Shown here in pieces: positions 1-13,690 of a stretch of DNA of 64,000 nt. Position numbers and translations under genes: made by a program. Within the stretch, counting starts at the first letter, position 1, and every line of letters begins with the position of its first letter. Source of the stretch: Gavia stellata (taxonomy: Eukaryota; Chordata; Aves; Gaviiformes; Gaviidae); NCBI RefSeq assembly GCF_030936135.1, contig NC_082595.1, forward strand, positions 16,071,930-16,135,929, given 5' to 3'. The notes under the pieces are model-generated. The model searched no databases and had not been told where the DNA came from. It saw only the letters and a list, made by a program, of their open reading frames with translations.

Positions 1-3000
1 TGGCCTGGTTCTTCAGGAATTCCCACAGCTGGTTCTCCTGTGAGATGAAAATTTCTGCCTCAGCGAGGGCTTTCAAAGGGGCTTTGTAGTGCTGCCGGCA
101 TTGCCTGGGATTTTGATGTAAAAGTCATTTAAAGTTGGAGGCTGCCTCATCTTACAGCATTTCCTGTAGAGCTGGTCTTGAGCATTCATCAAGGAGAAAT
201 GTGATGAGGTTTCTGGTGAAATGTTCACCCAGTATCTACTTGCCCACTGTGCAAAAGTGTCCTTCCCCCTACGCCACCTTCTCCCTCAGCTTTTCAGTCA
301 GCTTTAGCATTTTCTGGCTGCTGAATCATTAAGGAGGTTTGCTGGCATGCATTTGGGATGGCACATGTCTGGGAGCACTGGGCTCCCCTCTAGCCCACTG
401 ACACCTCTTGCTTTCCTTTCCAGCATCTGGGTGCCTTCCGGGTAGATTTAGGTTCCTTCTGAAGAACCAGAAAATTTCCAGCTGCTGCTACACAAACTTG
501 TCTGCCATCTCCATGCTCTTCCTGAATAGTTGCGCTCACTTTTTACTACCTAGGGAATGTGCTGAGAAAGACGAAGGTGGAAGATATTGTAATTGACGCC
601 CACGGAAAATGAGTGTTTATGGTATACTCACAGTGTCAGAAAAAAGCAACTTTCTCTGGTGCGTAACTGCCAAAACACAAGCTCTGAAAACATACAGCTG
701 TCTTCTTCCCAGGTCTCTGCAATCTGGAAGACTGAGGATTCATCCTTTTCCCTGAACATAAATAAATTTATGGTTATTTTTCTAATTGCTTGCACTTCTC
801 CCTTTAGAAACACCAAACCCTTGCAGCTCCCAAGAGGTTCCTCTGCACCTGCCAACAGCTTTTATAGCCTGTTTCCTTTTCCATAGCTAAGTTTAGCTCT
901 TGATTTTCCTTTGTCTCATCCCTCAGGCAGGTCTCACAAGTAGTTAAGCTGTTTGTGTTTTCTTCTTGCCTGCATCAAGAAGTTTGTAGAAATAAAGTGC
1001 AAGCTTCTGTATCAGATTGGTGGGAAAAATATCAAAAGATAAGAGAAAAACAAAAATCCTTTCTGAAGCTGTTGTGCCATTGAAATAGTCACAGCAGAAG
1101 GTGACTTTGCTGAGGTTGAATTTATTCATAATCACAGAAATCTCTGCAAGGACTTGAATTTCTCGCATATCTCATGCAAGTTCCATTTCCAACCAGTCCC
1201 ATGTTGCTGACTTGACTGCTGACCTGAATTCATGTCATTGTGGTGTCTGTCTGCACTGGAGAACTGCAAATAGCCAACAAGAAGGCAGGCCTGCCTTCAA
1301 AATTTCACGGTCTGAATATATGACAAGGTGTAGCGGTCAATGAAACTAACAGCTGTGGAAAGGCTAAACTGACTGTAATAGAGCAAGGGTGAGCGAGGGA
1401 GGAGAAATTAAAGCCGTTGACTGTCAGTCATGGGCTGACCTTGACATCTGTCCATTCTTTCCCTGCAGGCAACGTTTTGCAGGAGAAGGAGCAGAGAGGA
1501 AACTTTGAGGAACACTGCTTTGAGGGGTGCGAGCTAGTGCTCCGGCATGCTGGGAATGGATGGAGGTGCTGATGCACGAGAGCTGGAGGTGACTGTTTGC
1601 TTCTGGGGCAGTTTGGCAGGGCGCTAGCCCAAACCGGAGGTTGCAAGGGTGAATCTCACAGTCTCTGTAGGGTTGTGGGGTCTGGCCAGGCCCCTGAGGA
1701 AGGCTGGGGCCCTTGTTACGTGATTGCATCTGCAAAACCAAATAATGGGAAAAATTTTAGGGTCACAAAAAGTTCAAGAAGTCCTCAGTGTGATTGCACT
1801 GCATGGGCTGAAAAAAAGCCTGCCTGGAGCAGAGCAGCAGATCAAAAAAGATTTGCGCTCTCCCAGCAGTATCCTATCTCAGATAATCTTTTTCTATGAC
1901 ATTAATTTCCTTGGGCAGAAGATTAAGCACTTTTAAATGAATTATAGTGATTTTAGTTTCTGCTGTCCTTGCAATTATCAGTGCAGTCTCTTAGTTGCCC
2001 TACTGCCATCACAGAGCCAAAAAGGTTAATAACGGTTCAACCAAAAATTGCTGGTTCTGTGTATGCGTGTGATATGTCAGTATCCCATAGACTGAGCACC
2101 TCTGGTATTTAGATGGAATTAATTTCATTCCCCTGCCCAAACAAGATCTGGTCACCACTTACCAAGGGCATTTCAAGGTGAATTTTATATGTGACTTGCA
2201 CTGGCTTTTTCCGTTGAGAAAATTCCACTTGGACAGGTTCCTCTAGTGGGTCATTTAAGAGACAAGTGGGTGTCTTAAAGGTTGTGTTGAATTCCTGAAG
2301 AAAAATGTATCTGATCTGTGGTCAAGGTGTTAAAAATCCAAGACAGCATTCGGACAGACATCCTAGCTACCACCTGGGCTAAATGGATAAACCCAGGAAC
2401 TTTAATCACAAAAGCAGTGATCGGGCAAAGGAGGATTTTTATTAATTTTTGTTGTATCAGGGCATACATCCTTTTTAGATTGTATTCCTTGAAAGTGGAG
2501 CTACCACAGTCTGCACTAATGCTAGAAACAACCCTACAGCTGTATTGCTAGAGGGCCTCGGGTTAGTATTCCTGCAAGTCACTGCATTGTGCTGCGTGGA
2601 TCTCGTTCTGGCTGGCTCCAGCACACAAAGGGTGGCCCAGATGAGCTCCCTGGAGGACCTCAGTCACATGAGATGCTCTGACACTTTCTCACTAAGAGTT
2701 TCGAAGCTCTATTAACTGACACTCCAAACTGATTGAATTTAATGAGACTCTTTCCACTGACATCATGGCTTTGATTTATACTCTTAATACATAACGCATT
2801 GTTTCAAATGTGAGTCTTAATATCCTTGTCCAGTCTGCAGCTCTTCCAAGTTGAATACGAATAAACAGAGAGAAGGAAATAAACCCACAAGTTTAAGAGA
2901 TTTCTGTGTGTCTGTTAGAGGCAACTGTTGATTAATGCCAAGGAACAGCAGGAAAGGGTGTCTTTTTCCTACGTATTCAGAGTCTGAGTCTCCCTTTGCA

Positions 3001-4250
3001 GTCAGAACATTGTGCCGCTGAGTTATTTTCTATCAGAAAAGGCAACTGAACCTCTCATGCAATAGTTAGACCAGTAAGAAGGTTAATGGACTGAAAACCT
3101 TGTATGTTTATGTTAATTAAATCTGTCGGCCACTGTATTTTTCTTCTCTTTTTAGTCCGGTTTTCTAAGGAAACGAAGCTTATACAGTCGCAGTGGCTGT
3201 CTGTCCATCTGTTGGTCCCCCCCACTCCTCCCTGTAACTTTCAAACTGTCAACAAATTTCAGCTGATCTGGAAAGACAGGAAAGCATCTCAAAGACATTA
3301 CCGTTTTTATGAATTTCATGAAGACTGGTGGAAATTTTCCAAAGGCTTGATTAATATCCCCTCAAGGTAAAGCTGTGATCATTCAGCATTGCCCTTTCTG
3401 TTTGCCCCAACGCACAAAATCCATCTGCCCTATCATTGTGCGAGTGGCTTTAAACCAGCTACAGCACAGGCTGTCCTTGCTCACCCCAAAGCAATAGAAA
3501 AGTAAAGGTTTTGTAGGAGCCAGAGATGTCACTGGAGACTTGCAAGGGATGGAGGGGAACTGCAGGGCATCAGATGGGAAACAGAAATAAGTGAGACCAG
3601 CGGGGTGAATAGCAGATAGCAACAAGGGAGGGATACCTAGGTAGGTATCATGCACTGACACTTTTTCAGGGACGTGACTATTTTTGAAGGATGAGCAAAC
3701 ATCAGAAAACCTGAGAATATTGTGGCAGGGAGGAGGGCTGAAGGGTGCAGAGTAAGCCCAAAGGTGTAACAGGGAGGGGACACCGGGCTGTAGTAGGCTA
3801 ATTTCAGTGGTAGGGTGGGGGTTCCTAACAGAAATCCATAGGAAACTGAGTTTCATTAGTTCAGCTGCTCACAGAAGAACTTGTTTTATCAAGCTCTTTG
3901 TTGGCAAGGTTAGACTAGGGAATAACTGAAGTTATTCAGAAAACATGCTCTCATGATTTCTTTGGGGCTGTGCAATTGTACTGATAGAGATAGCAACTCT
4001 TTTTCATGATAAATTATGGCCAGAAACCATACCTACCCTCTGCTGCCTGTGTTCCTCACAGCACCCACTGGGTTTCTTTGATTGCAGGACTTAGTTTTTC
4101 TTAAAAGGATGATTGTTTTGCTGTGCCCACGCCACTAAGATGGAGCTGCGCTGATTAAATAGAGCCTTTGTGAGCAGTTCCTTGGACTATGTGAGGAGGA
4201 TCCTTCTTCACAGTTATGTGAAAGCTTATACTTACTTGGATGGCAATCAA
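1..4250. other. Intergenic, no gene recognised
   Basis: No coding exon, RNA gene or recognisable transposon is visible here. A minus-strand open frame of 157 codons at 3383-3856 has no recognisable domain, is rich in Ser, Pro and Leu, and has no partner exon, so I treat it as chance. The segment at about 2690-2960 is AT-rich, non-repetitive sequence of the sort that could include regulatory DNA, but composition alone cannot show this. Confidence 0.6.
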
Positions 4251-4571
4251 CATGCCCTGGTAGATGAAGCATTGGCCGTCTGTGTATCATTAAGGAGCTC
4301 AAAGAGTCAATTCAGTCCAGACAGTAAACAATGAATTGCTGACACTTTCAGCTCTGCTGGGGCTCAAAAATACCAGCGCGCACATCTGAGCCGTATCAGT
4401 GGAAACACACAAGGATTAGATTCTTCTGGTGACGGCTGCATTTTTACTGTGAATAATCTGATGGGAGCCTGATGGTGTCCAATGCATCCATTCTTGCCTT
4501 GTGATTCTTTTGCCATCTGAAATGTTGTTAGTTTTAATGACATAATTATCCTTTATATATTCAGTTAGACA

Positions 4572-4612
4572 TGTGGGTTGGGGTTTTTTTCCTTTTTTTT
4601 TTCTTTTTTTGA
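4572..4612. repeat. T-rich low-complexity tract
   Basis: A G-then-T-rich run with interrupting C residues. It is a simple low-complexity sequence, possibly the scar of an old repeat tail. Confidence 0.7.
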
Positions 4613-5609
4613 GTTATAATTAGTTTCCCTGAGAGGCAGCAGCTTTCATGCTTGGGTAGTTTTCTGAGAAGCTGGGACTGAAAGAAGCTTTTGGGAAATG
4701 ACAATTATATGTCCATGGTTTTTATTTGGTATGCTTTATTTTAGTCTTTGTCTAGGCTGAAAGCTCTTGTTGACTAGCAGAAGATGGATCGAATCAGTGA
4801 AATTAGGCAATTTCAGTCTCCCCCCCACGAACAAAAACATACAAAGAACTCGTATATTGACTGAAAGTAAAGTGTAGTTGTTTCGCTGAATTTATACAAA
4901 GTACTGGCAGAAAAAAATGAATACCCCTTCCCCCCTATCCTCCAGGGCATTCATTGAATTCACATGAAATTTTTTGCTGAACTTCTCTAGAAGTTTATCT
5001 CAACAAAATATTTTGTAGTAGATTTTTATATCAAGGGAATTCTAACAAGATGAGACTATTTCATCAATGTATCCTGGAAAAGGCTATTGGCTTGTAAATG
5101 GCCTTGCAACCTTCTTCTGTATTTCCCTTTCCGTGGTCAGCCCAAGGTGGCCCATGCCTGCCTCAGGGACCTTGTGGTACCTCACAAAATCCCCCTGGGG
5201 ACTCGTGCACCTACACGGATGCATAAGGACTCTGCAGTGGGTTTAAGCATTAGGAAAAGAAAACATCTATGGAAACTTCTCAGAAATTACAGGAGCTGTT
5301 ACCTTTCGAAGCTTGATACCTGTGGTTAGTTACTGATTGCATTATGCCCTGGCTTCACATCATAATTAGGAAAAAACAACAGAGAACAATTTTCACAGGG
5401 TTTGTAAAGCTCCGGGATGCACCAAGGTAAGGGCTCTCCCAGCACCAATAGAAAAAACCCGTGAATTTTTCTGTAGTTTATGGTGCCATTCTGCAGCAAA
5501 TCTGAGGAAGGTGCTTAGTTTTGAGAGCAGCTGAAAGGTCTCATGTTCTGCCTGAGTGGCAACTTTCGTTATTATACTGAAATGATCAAGAAAAGCATTT
5601 GCTTTCGTG

Positions 5610-5930
5610 GACAGGCTGGGTGGACAACTCCCCCCCCCCTCCCCGCAGTGCAGGGAGGAGCACTGAGTCCCGCAATGCTGGAGCAAGGGAGCTTCCCTCC
5701 CTCATGTGGGGCAGGCTGCTTGCCTGCCCACCGTGCTCCTGCAAGAGAAACGAGGAGGATAATGTGCAGCTTTGCTTCTCCCCAGCAGCTGGTGCAGCCA
5801 CTGTGGAAGCCTTGGGGGGAGTCAAGCACTGCCCCCCGACTCTGCTCCCCTGGCTGCTCTCCCCGCGGGCCCTGGCTGCTGGGGAGCAGCAGAGGGGCCC
5901 CGCAAGGCAGCCGGGGGAGCATCTGACTTG
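5610..5930. other. GC-rich islet of unknown nature
   Basis: This roughly 320-base block is markedly richer in G and C than its flanks and is open in several frames on both strands (up to 127 codons), which is expected from base composition. It includes a small palindrome at about 5876-5892 (CTGCT, GGGG, AGCAG). No protein family is recognised in any frame. It may be a regulatory islet, part of a non-coding transcript, or an old GC-rich repeat. Confidence 0.3.
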
Positions 5931-8900
5931 AAATAAGGGGGAGAAGAATCAGTACTTGTTCTAAGTTATTTTGCTCATTCTGTTTCTCCCAGCTTCAAGC
6001 TACACCAGGGCAAAGCCAGGGTTTCCATCACTTCTGGGAGATGGCAACTGACTTCTCTCCCAGAAAGCCCATAGCAGCTAGAATTGGAAAAGTCCTTGTC
6101 AGTCCCTTAGTCTCTGCCTCTCTTCTCCCGCCCTCCCTCTCTTTTTCCTTTTTTTTGAATAGTATATTTGAGAATGATGTGTCCATGCTAGTTTTGCCTG
6201 TCTCTTGCAAAGGGTTTCCAATCCCTTAGTTTAAATGGAATATTATTCCCAGATGGAAAAGCTCATCTTCTGGCAAAGTCAGTGATATAATTTGTTTATA
6301 TAGATTAGTGCAAGTAAAAGGGAAAGAAAAACAAAAGGGGAGAGAGAAGAAAATTCCTTCACCATCTCGTACTTGTTACTTGTCAAGTTGTGTACACTGT
6401 CAGTAAAGCTGTGCTCTTGCATGGTCAGGGATGGTGTGGCCGCAAAAGGCTGTTGGTAGGGAAGAGGAGACAGAGTGTCTGTCACTCTGGCGTGGAGGGA
6501 GTGTGCTACATAGTTTTCATTTTCTGCATACATGATTAAAATTAAAGGGAAAAAAAATAGTCTTGGCTCTAGCAGTGGGAACCACACAGATGTGAACTGA
6601 AAGGAAAGCTGATTTTTTTTGCTTGTATGTCACCACTTCCTGTGACCTGAATGATAGATTTGCTCAGTTTTCTGCAGCACAGGCAAAGACATTAGTTACC
6701 CTTTTCAGAAATAATGGAAGAAAAGTACCATGTTCAGTGCTTCACGGTGTGCTTTCTGTGCTTTACTTTAGACGGGTCTAGCAGCTTTCTAGAATCTGTT
6801 GGAGATTTTCTCCCTTCCTTCCTTTGCAGTTGAGGACCCCAAGCACACACTCTGCAGGTATCAGCAGGCATCAGCTTGCTGCTAATTGCCTCCTCCAGAG
6901 ACCTCCCAGCTCTTCCGCACGGGTGCCGTCCGTGTTGCAGCTCTCCATCAACAGGCGTGGAAAGTCTTCGCCTGAAAAGCCAGCCACTTCACATGCTGCC
7001 TTAACACGAGGTTGCCGGGGTGAATAGACTAGAGTTTCACTTCCAAAGAACTAAGTTCAAATTTTGGTTTCGGTCATAGAGGGAATTATGTTTAAAGATC
7101 TTTTAATCCCTTGGGAAGCTTTCCAGTCCCTGGGGATATCACTGCTTAATCACACTCTCATCCCAGTGCCGGATCATTCTCTCTCAAGATAGGGCTTGTT
7201 CAGGGACTTTTATGGAGTTCTGTTTGCTTGCTTGCTTTTTAAGTGGGACTATTTTCCAATTTAATTTGGGGTTGTTTGTGAAAGGTGACTGCTTTCAGAA
7301 GGTTGCTCAGAGTTTTTTTGGGGTAGAAAAAGTTGAACATCCTTCCTTCTGGTTAAAAGGTACACAGCACTGGAAAATGTAACTGGGAGAGGGAGAAAGG
7401 TGTGCAAAGGAGAATGGGGATCATGGGGGTCCTGAGCCACAGTTGTCATAAGACAGTCAGAGGAATTTCCGAGTTGCAATATTTTGGATTTTGCTTTTTA
7501 CATGAATTATCACACTTTTTTCCTAGTGGAAGGAAGGAGGAAAGTATCTGGTGGTGGGGGCCAGAGCTGATGTAATTACCTCTTTGCTTGCTTTTGTGTA
7601 TTTCACATGCTCAGAAGTACGATTATGCTTTGAAAGAGGAGTTCACCCAGAAATGTAAGGGATGACAAATGCATCGGCCCCTGCATGGACCTTTACATTT
7701 CAGTTCTGGACCCAGCAGTCCCCCATTTATGATACAACAGGAACATATTTTGTTCTGCTCCAATAGCAGCACTCGATTGAATGTTACTGGCTTGTTAGGA
7801 AATTAGATGATCTGTCTAAAGCTTTAGGCAAGGGACACATTTTCTAAGCAAGTATGGAGTGTTTGAGTGATGCCAGCAATAATAATCCGTAAATTACAGA
7901 TGAGGTGCACTGAGCAAGCAGTGTGTTATCTCTCTGAATGTTTAAATTTTTGCACATCTTGGCAACTTCTTTAAAGAAGGCGAGAGCTGGACTGTCAGTA
8001 CTGATTTTAGTTTTGCAGTGCCATGGCTTTCTATTTATAATGGACATGAAAGAGGTCCTGAAGGCAGCATGTCTTGTCAGTGAATTAAAAATTCCCTCAT
8101 AGTTGCAGTGTTTGCTTTAATTTAAATATTTGTCATGGTTAATGAAAGATAGCCTGAGAAAGTGGGAGCAAAGCAAGTTTCCCAGGTCACATCAGTTTAT
8201 TTGTGTTGTGGTCAAAAATACAGTCTATGGTATGTGGCTATGAATGGCTATGATGCTCAATGGATGGCAAAGTGGGTAGCGGTCCATCGTTAAGGGGATT
8301 TCACTTCGTGTCGTTATCTAGCAGCCTCAGATGTTAATGTGGGGAGTCTGGCCTATCTTGTTTATAGCAACTGATAAAATGTAAAGTAAAGTGCCTACCT
8401 CAAATGCTCTGCATCTGTGCTGAGGCAGTTTCTTGATGTCATCTTTAGGTGGACAGGGAGACATGCCCAGCGTGCAGAAAGACGCAGGTTAGAACTCTGG
8501 CCGTGCTTCCAGCTGCAGAACTGCCCACTATTCCCTAGTGTACGAGGTGTGTTGTTGCAAATAAAAACCCGACAAGCTCAAATCACATAATAAGCATTAT
8601 AGGCTTCTCTTATTTAGTTCACAATGTATAGCTTTGGGCAATGTTCAGACTCTCCAGTGCCTGCTAATTAATTTGTTTTCTTATACTTTACTGAAATTTG
8701 GATTGGCACCGACGCCCAAAAGGGAAGAATCTAGCTGTCAAAAAGTGAATGTCGATAATGAGCATAAGGTGTGGATGGAAACCACACAGTTGTCACACAG
8801 CAGCTATGACATAAAAGATGCTATTGCTTCCATACTGTTTCCCATAAAGGAGAGAGATATTTTGGGAGGGCAGAAGATGCGATTACGGGAGACAGCTACA

Positions 8901-10679
8901 TGGAAACTGTCATCGTATGCTCCGTGCACTGAAATGGAGTAGTGTGCAGGACCAAAGCTGTTAGAAATATTTTAATAAATATTAAGTTCATGGATGAGTA
9001 ACAAAAATATGTAAGCATTAATTAAACATGGCTGGCTAGCCTGTGCAGCATTGTCCGGTTGAGGAACACAGGATTCAGAGTAGGAAGCTGAGGTTTTCCT
9101 CCTGGCCCTGAAACTAGTTTTCTCTAAAGTCTCAGCAAGCCGTATTTTCCACTGATTTCATAGACTTTGGACCAGCAACATGTGCCTTAGTTTCCTCATC
9201 TCTAAGACACTGTTGTTTGCTAACATAACCTCCAGACCCCTGTCAGATATTGATTATAAGTTATATTAGGACCCTGGAGAGAATAGCTACAGAAGTCTGA
9301 GATATTAATTAATCATCATTGCTTTTAGGCTCCTGGCCCTTTGCTGCATGATGGCAGGCTACAGCCCTGTATAGAGACGGGCCTTCCCTTTCTGTGTCCG
9401 GGACTTCTCCTGCCAGCCTCAGGCAAACCCCGGTGCTCAGGGCTTGCCTACCTGCTGCGGTGCCACCCTGGCTGTTACCCCACTGCTCCCAGGCAAGCAC
9501 TCCTGCGCACTCATGCCTAGTTCCAGGCTCCTGCAGACAGTATCAGCTGTTGAAATAGCTTGGTAATGAACTCTAGGGCAGCCACTCCGTAATAAATTAA
9601 TCTTCATGAAGTCTGATGACCATAAAGAGTAATCCTGATGTGTAGCAACTCTCTCCATAACAGCACAGCACCATGGGGGCCTGTATCTCAGAACCCTTCG
9701 TGCTCCCTGTGGTCAATACATATGGTGAGCTCTACCCATCTTCAGAAGTGCCCTTGAAATGGTTGAAGAGAAGTAAGTAAATCTATGCTTTAAATAGGTT
9801 GCATTACTGAAAATTACTTGAACGATGAAGCAAAAGAAGAGAGTGTGCAGGCAGTAGATGGCGAAGGACAAAAAATAGGAGGCTGATGTACAGCTCGTTC
9901 AGCGCCTGCGAGTCCTCCGGCTGTGTTGCACGAAGGGCTGTACTGCTCATTAAGCCCTGTGAACCCCAGCGAGGCAGGCGCGGAAACCAACACCTCAAAC
10001 CTCCTTGCAACCACTGGAGTCGCAGGGAGGTGGTGATGGTTATTTGCGTGACTGATTTCTCCAGTCCCCATTGTGCAACTGCAGAAATACCAAGCTGTAG
10101 TCTCCAGGCCTGCACTGGAAACACAGAGACAGCCCTTCCCTGAGATGCGGTGGGAGGTGTGGGGGCTGCCTCCTGCTCTGTTTTAGCAAGAGAACATCTC
10201 TACAGCTCCCCATACCACCTTCTGCAGAATGACAACCAACATATGACTTGGGTTTGAAATCTTTGCAGCTGATGGAAAAACAATTAAGATCTCATTAAAA
10301 TTCTATGTAGAGAGCCAAGAAAAGGAAGATAATTTCAGAGGAAAGGTGATACGTAGGACAGTACGGAGAATTCTCTTAAGTTAAGCCTGTCATTAGGCGG
10401 GAGCACAGAAGGTGCTAATTGTACAGTGCATTTCATTCATCCCACAAAGAATAATTAACACTTTCCCTTCTGCCTTCCCCTTCACTGAATCAAATGGATT
10501 CAATATATATGCTCTCTTGTTAAGGAAGGAGTTGTCATATCCTGGATCCATATGTGCAGAAGAATTTTACTGGTGGGTTTCTTCACCTGCTGACTGTTGA
10601 ACAGGCATCATTATTAGCCATGTAAGGGAGTGCTGATTTCATTAATCTCTTCATGTGTCTTCATCTGTTGCTGTTACAG

Positions 10680-10735
10680 AAATTATGGACCCAAGATGGG
10701 GAAGTATCGGAACAAGCATTGGAAATGGCTTTCAG
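10680..10735 (+). other. Candidate orphan internal exon (56 nt)
   Basis: A pyrimidine-rich stretch ends in TTACAG just before 10,680, and the segment closes with TTCAG followed by GTAAGC at 10,736, a near-ideal donor. All three forward frames are open through the 56 bases. No protein family is recognised and no partner exon was found, so it could be an exon of an unannotated long non-coding RNA or a chance pair of splice signals. Confidence 0.2.
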
Positions 10736-13654
10736 GTAAGCACATGCTTAAATACTGCCCTAAGCAGGGAAGGACTTACCAGAGATCATTTTTACCCTGA
10801 GAGTGTGTGTAGATGTGCTGGTGGGGAGGGAGCACAGTGCAAACAAGCCTTGCTTGCTCCCATGCGGGCTGCCAGCAGCCTGGCAGGGTGCTGAGGATTT
10901 TTCCTTAAGATTTATTTCTAGGCTGATCCAGACATTGACAGAGAAACCAAAGCTCTTGCAATGCGTGGACTCTGACCTGCCTTGCTGCCCTGATCACTAT
11001 CAGTCCTGAGCGATATTATTGTGACAGAACAAGAGCTGCTTTGCAAAGCAAATCTTAGCCTCACCAGGTCCAGTTTGAGTGTTTGCACACAGCTTCTCGG
11101 TCTCCCACACTCCTCATGAAATTTAACTAGAGGTGATAGTCCACTTTCTTTTGAACTGGAGAAGATATCATTGCATGATATTACACAACTGATGCTCTCT
11201 ACTCCAGTGATGACTGTATTTCAAGGCTGGGATGAAGTGATCCATGTTCACGTGGCCTTTCTACTTCACAGAAATCAGATTAATTAGTTAAAGATTAAAA
11301 AGCACTCTGACATTCCTGGCTGAAAATGCTATCTCTAAGTATAACGATAATGATAATTTACACCCTTTGATACTTTTGCAGGAGTCTCTATAAGAGAAGC
11401 TATGCTTGTACAAGCTGGTGTGCTTACTGTTAACTGAAGTTCTTCATCCCAATTCATGTCAGAGACAGCCCAAAGAAACTCTTCCCCTCTCCCTCGGTCT
11501 AGGCATCTTCAAAGTTTTGGGAAGTTTGCCTTAGGACACTGTGCTCTTGATGCCTATAAATGGCATCAGTAGACGGCTGGCTCTAAGGCTTGCTACAGCT
11601 GTGATGCGAATGAGGGAGCTGCACAGTTACACAGCCACTCCACTGCCTTGCTACCCCACTGTTTGCATTGCACCGGCATGGCTAAAGGGGGTCCTTTCAT
11701 CCCCCACAGTAGATTTGCTTCTTGTTGGTGCTTTGGGCATACAAGACCAGGCAGTTGCAAAACGCCAGCTTATTTTCAGCATTGTAGACACCTGCCACCA
11801 TTTCCATAGCATGTGGGCTCTGAAAGTGCTAAGCCAAATTCCTTCCAAATGTTTGCATGGGCTCTTGAGACAAAGGTTTAAGATGCCCTTGCACCTCTTT
11901 GTCCTTTGATGCAGCCTGAGACAGCAGCATCCTGTCCCCAGTCCCACCATTTCCACTGAGGTGCGAGCAGCCTTGGCTGCCGGTGACCGGGGGTCATCTG
12001 TACACCCACACCTCACCTGTCCTCTCCTGCCCAGTCCTTGTTTCACCTGTTAGCCCCATAACTAATGTGTGTGGGGCTTATGTTGTTTCCATATGCTTCC
12101 TTCTGATCCACTATTGCATCCAGTCCATGTTGGCACATGAGTAATCTCTGACTGAAATTGGGCTTGGGGGAGAAAGAAGAGAGTTCAAGGGATATATCAG
12201 AAACAAGCTCTCTCACATTTCTTAAAGCACTGAGACTATGCCCTACCTAAGCACGATGAGCTGTACACAAAGTCATTTAGGAAGGGTCATCTTCTTTGGC
12301 CAGTCTACCTGTGGCTACATAGTCATTACTTGGACTTCGCCCAACCTGTTTTCATTCATAGACTCCTCACCGCCCGTCTATGAAGCTTATGTTCCTCTGA
12401 ATGAACCAGAAAGCTAAAAGGTAACCAAATGCGATAATTGAGCAGGGGGAAGTAGGGAAGGAGATTCCTTTGGTGCTTTGCTGAAAGTTAAAATGGGTAC
12501 GGTTGCTGATGGTGAGAGTAATGGGTGTGCCAGCAGGCCCAGAGGGATGCGTGTGAGGTGTGAGTAGGTGGGGTGTTCTGGGGGTAAAAGCATGCAGGCT
12601 GCCACTGTAGGAGATGTTTTCTGTCCAGCAATGAAGAAACCCTCTTTTGTTGGGAGTTGTCGGCTTATGGGATCAGTAAAGCTTGCAGATATAGATCATT
12701 ATCCTATAGGTCTCCAGACATTCATATGGTGTGGCAGAAACAACTAGAGAAGTTCCTAGGCAGATGAGGAGCAATTACTCATCCCAATCTCTCCAACTGA
12801 CTGAGGTGCCTGTTTTGGTTTCTTTCCTTTGTAAATTGAAACAGCAGATAAAATCAACGAGACCCAAACCTGCAGATTAGTGAGACCAAAAATAGCCATT
12901 CCCCTTCTGCTGCCAAGGTAAGTCATAGCATTACAAAAGGCTATTGTGACTTTTGACACAATTCCTGTGTGGCAACCAAGAGGCATTTCTGTGAGAGCTG
13001 TGAATGCAACTCAGTTGCCAGTGTAGGGGAGAGAGGATCTCTGTTGGTTTAGGGATAGGAGACGACCAGCTTCCAAAGTTTTGGAAGTATCACTGATTTT
13101 TTGCATGCCTAACAGAAAAAATTTCTCATGCTGGGCACCTGAATCCAGAGGCCACTTTTAAATCTTGTTTTGTTTTTTTTCTGGTTGAAGTGGAAGAAAT
13201 ATTTCTAACATGCAGTCCGTTCTTACAGGCACGTTGACTTGAAAGTTAATCATAGTTCTGGCCCCAGATGGTTACAGTGCATCTGCTTCTCCATCTGTGC
13301 GAGTCTTAAAGGATACTTGATAGCTGTCCAAGTAAGTGCTTAAAAATTGTATCATATAAATGCAAAATAACAAGATAGCATAATCCAAAATGATCGCAAA
13401 GGAAACAGAGGTGGAATAAATGTTTCAAGCCTCAGCTGTGCCCTATAGATTTTACCTGAAATACAGATTATTGTATGGCATTCATGAAGTGTTGTTACTC
13501 ATAGTAGATGTGCACTGAAGACGTACCTACCTATTTTCATCAGGAAAATGCTATGGAAATATACTTCCTGCTTTGCCATGGACAGAAATCTTACAAATAG
13601 GTAACATGTAAACAAATGTAAGCAAAAAAATGTTTCACCCATATATCATATTGT

Positions 13655-13690
13655 ATCATATCATATCAATTATATTATATATTGTACTGT
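13655..13690. repeat. AT-rich imperfect ATATC/ATATT repeat
   Basis: Repeated TCATAT and ATTATA words form an imperfect AT-rich microsatellite. Confidence 0.6.

Noticed and set aside
3383-3856. 157-codon minus-strand frame
   Set aside because: No recognisable family, low-complexity Ser/Pro/Leu-rich composition, no splice partners or promoter features.
5629-5740. Pyrimidine tract followed by CCCCGCAG as an exon start
   Set aside because: The C run and CAG mimic an acceptor, but no matching donor or coding similarity follows.
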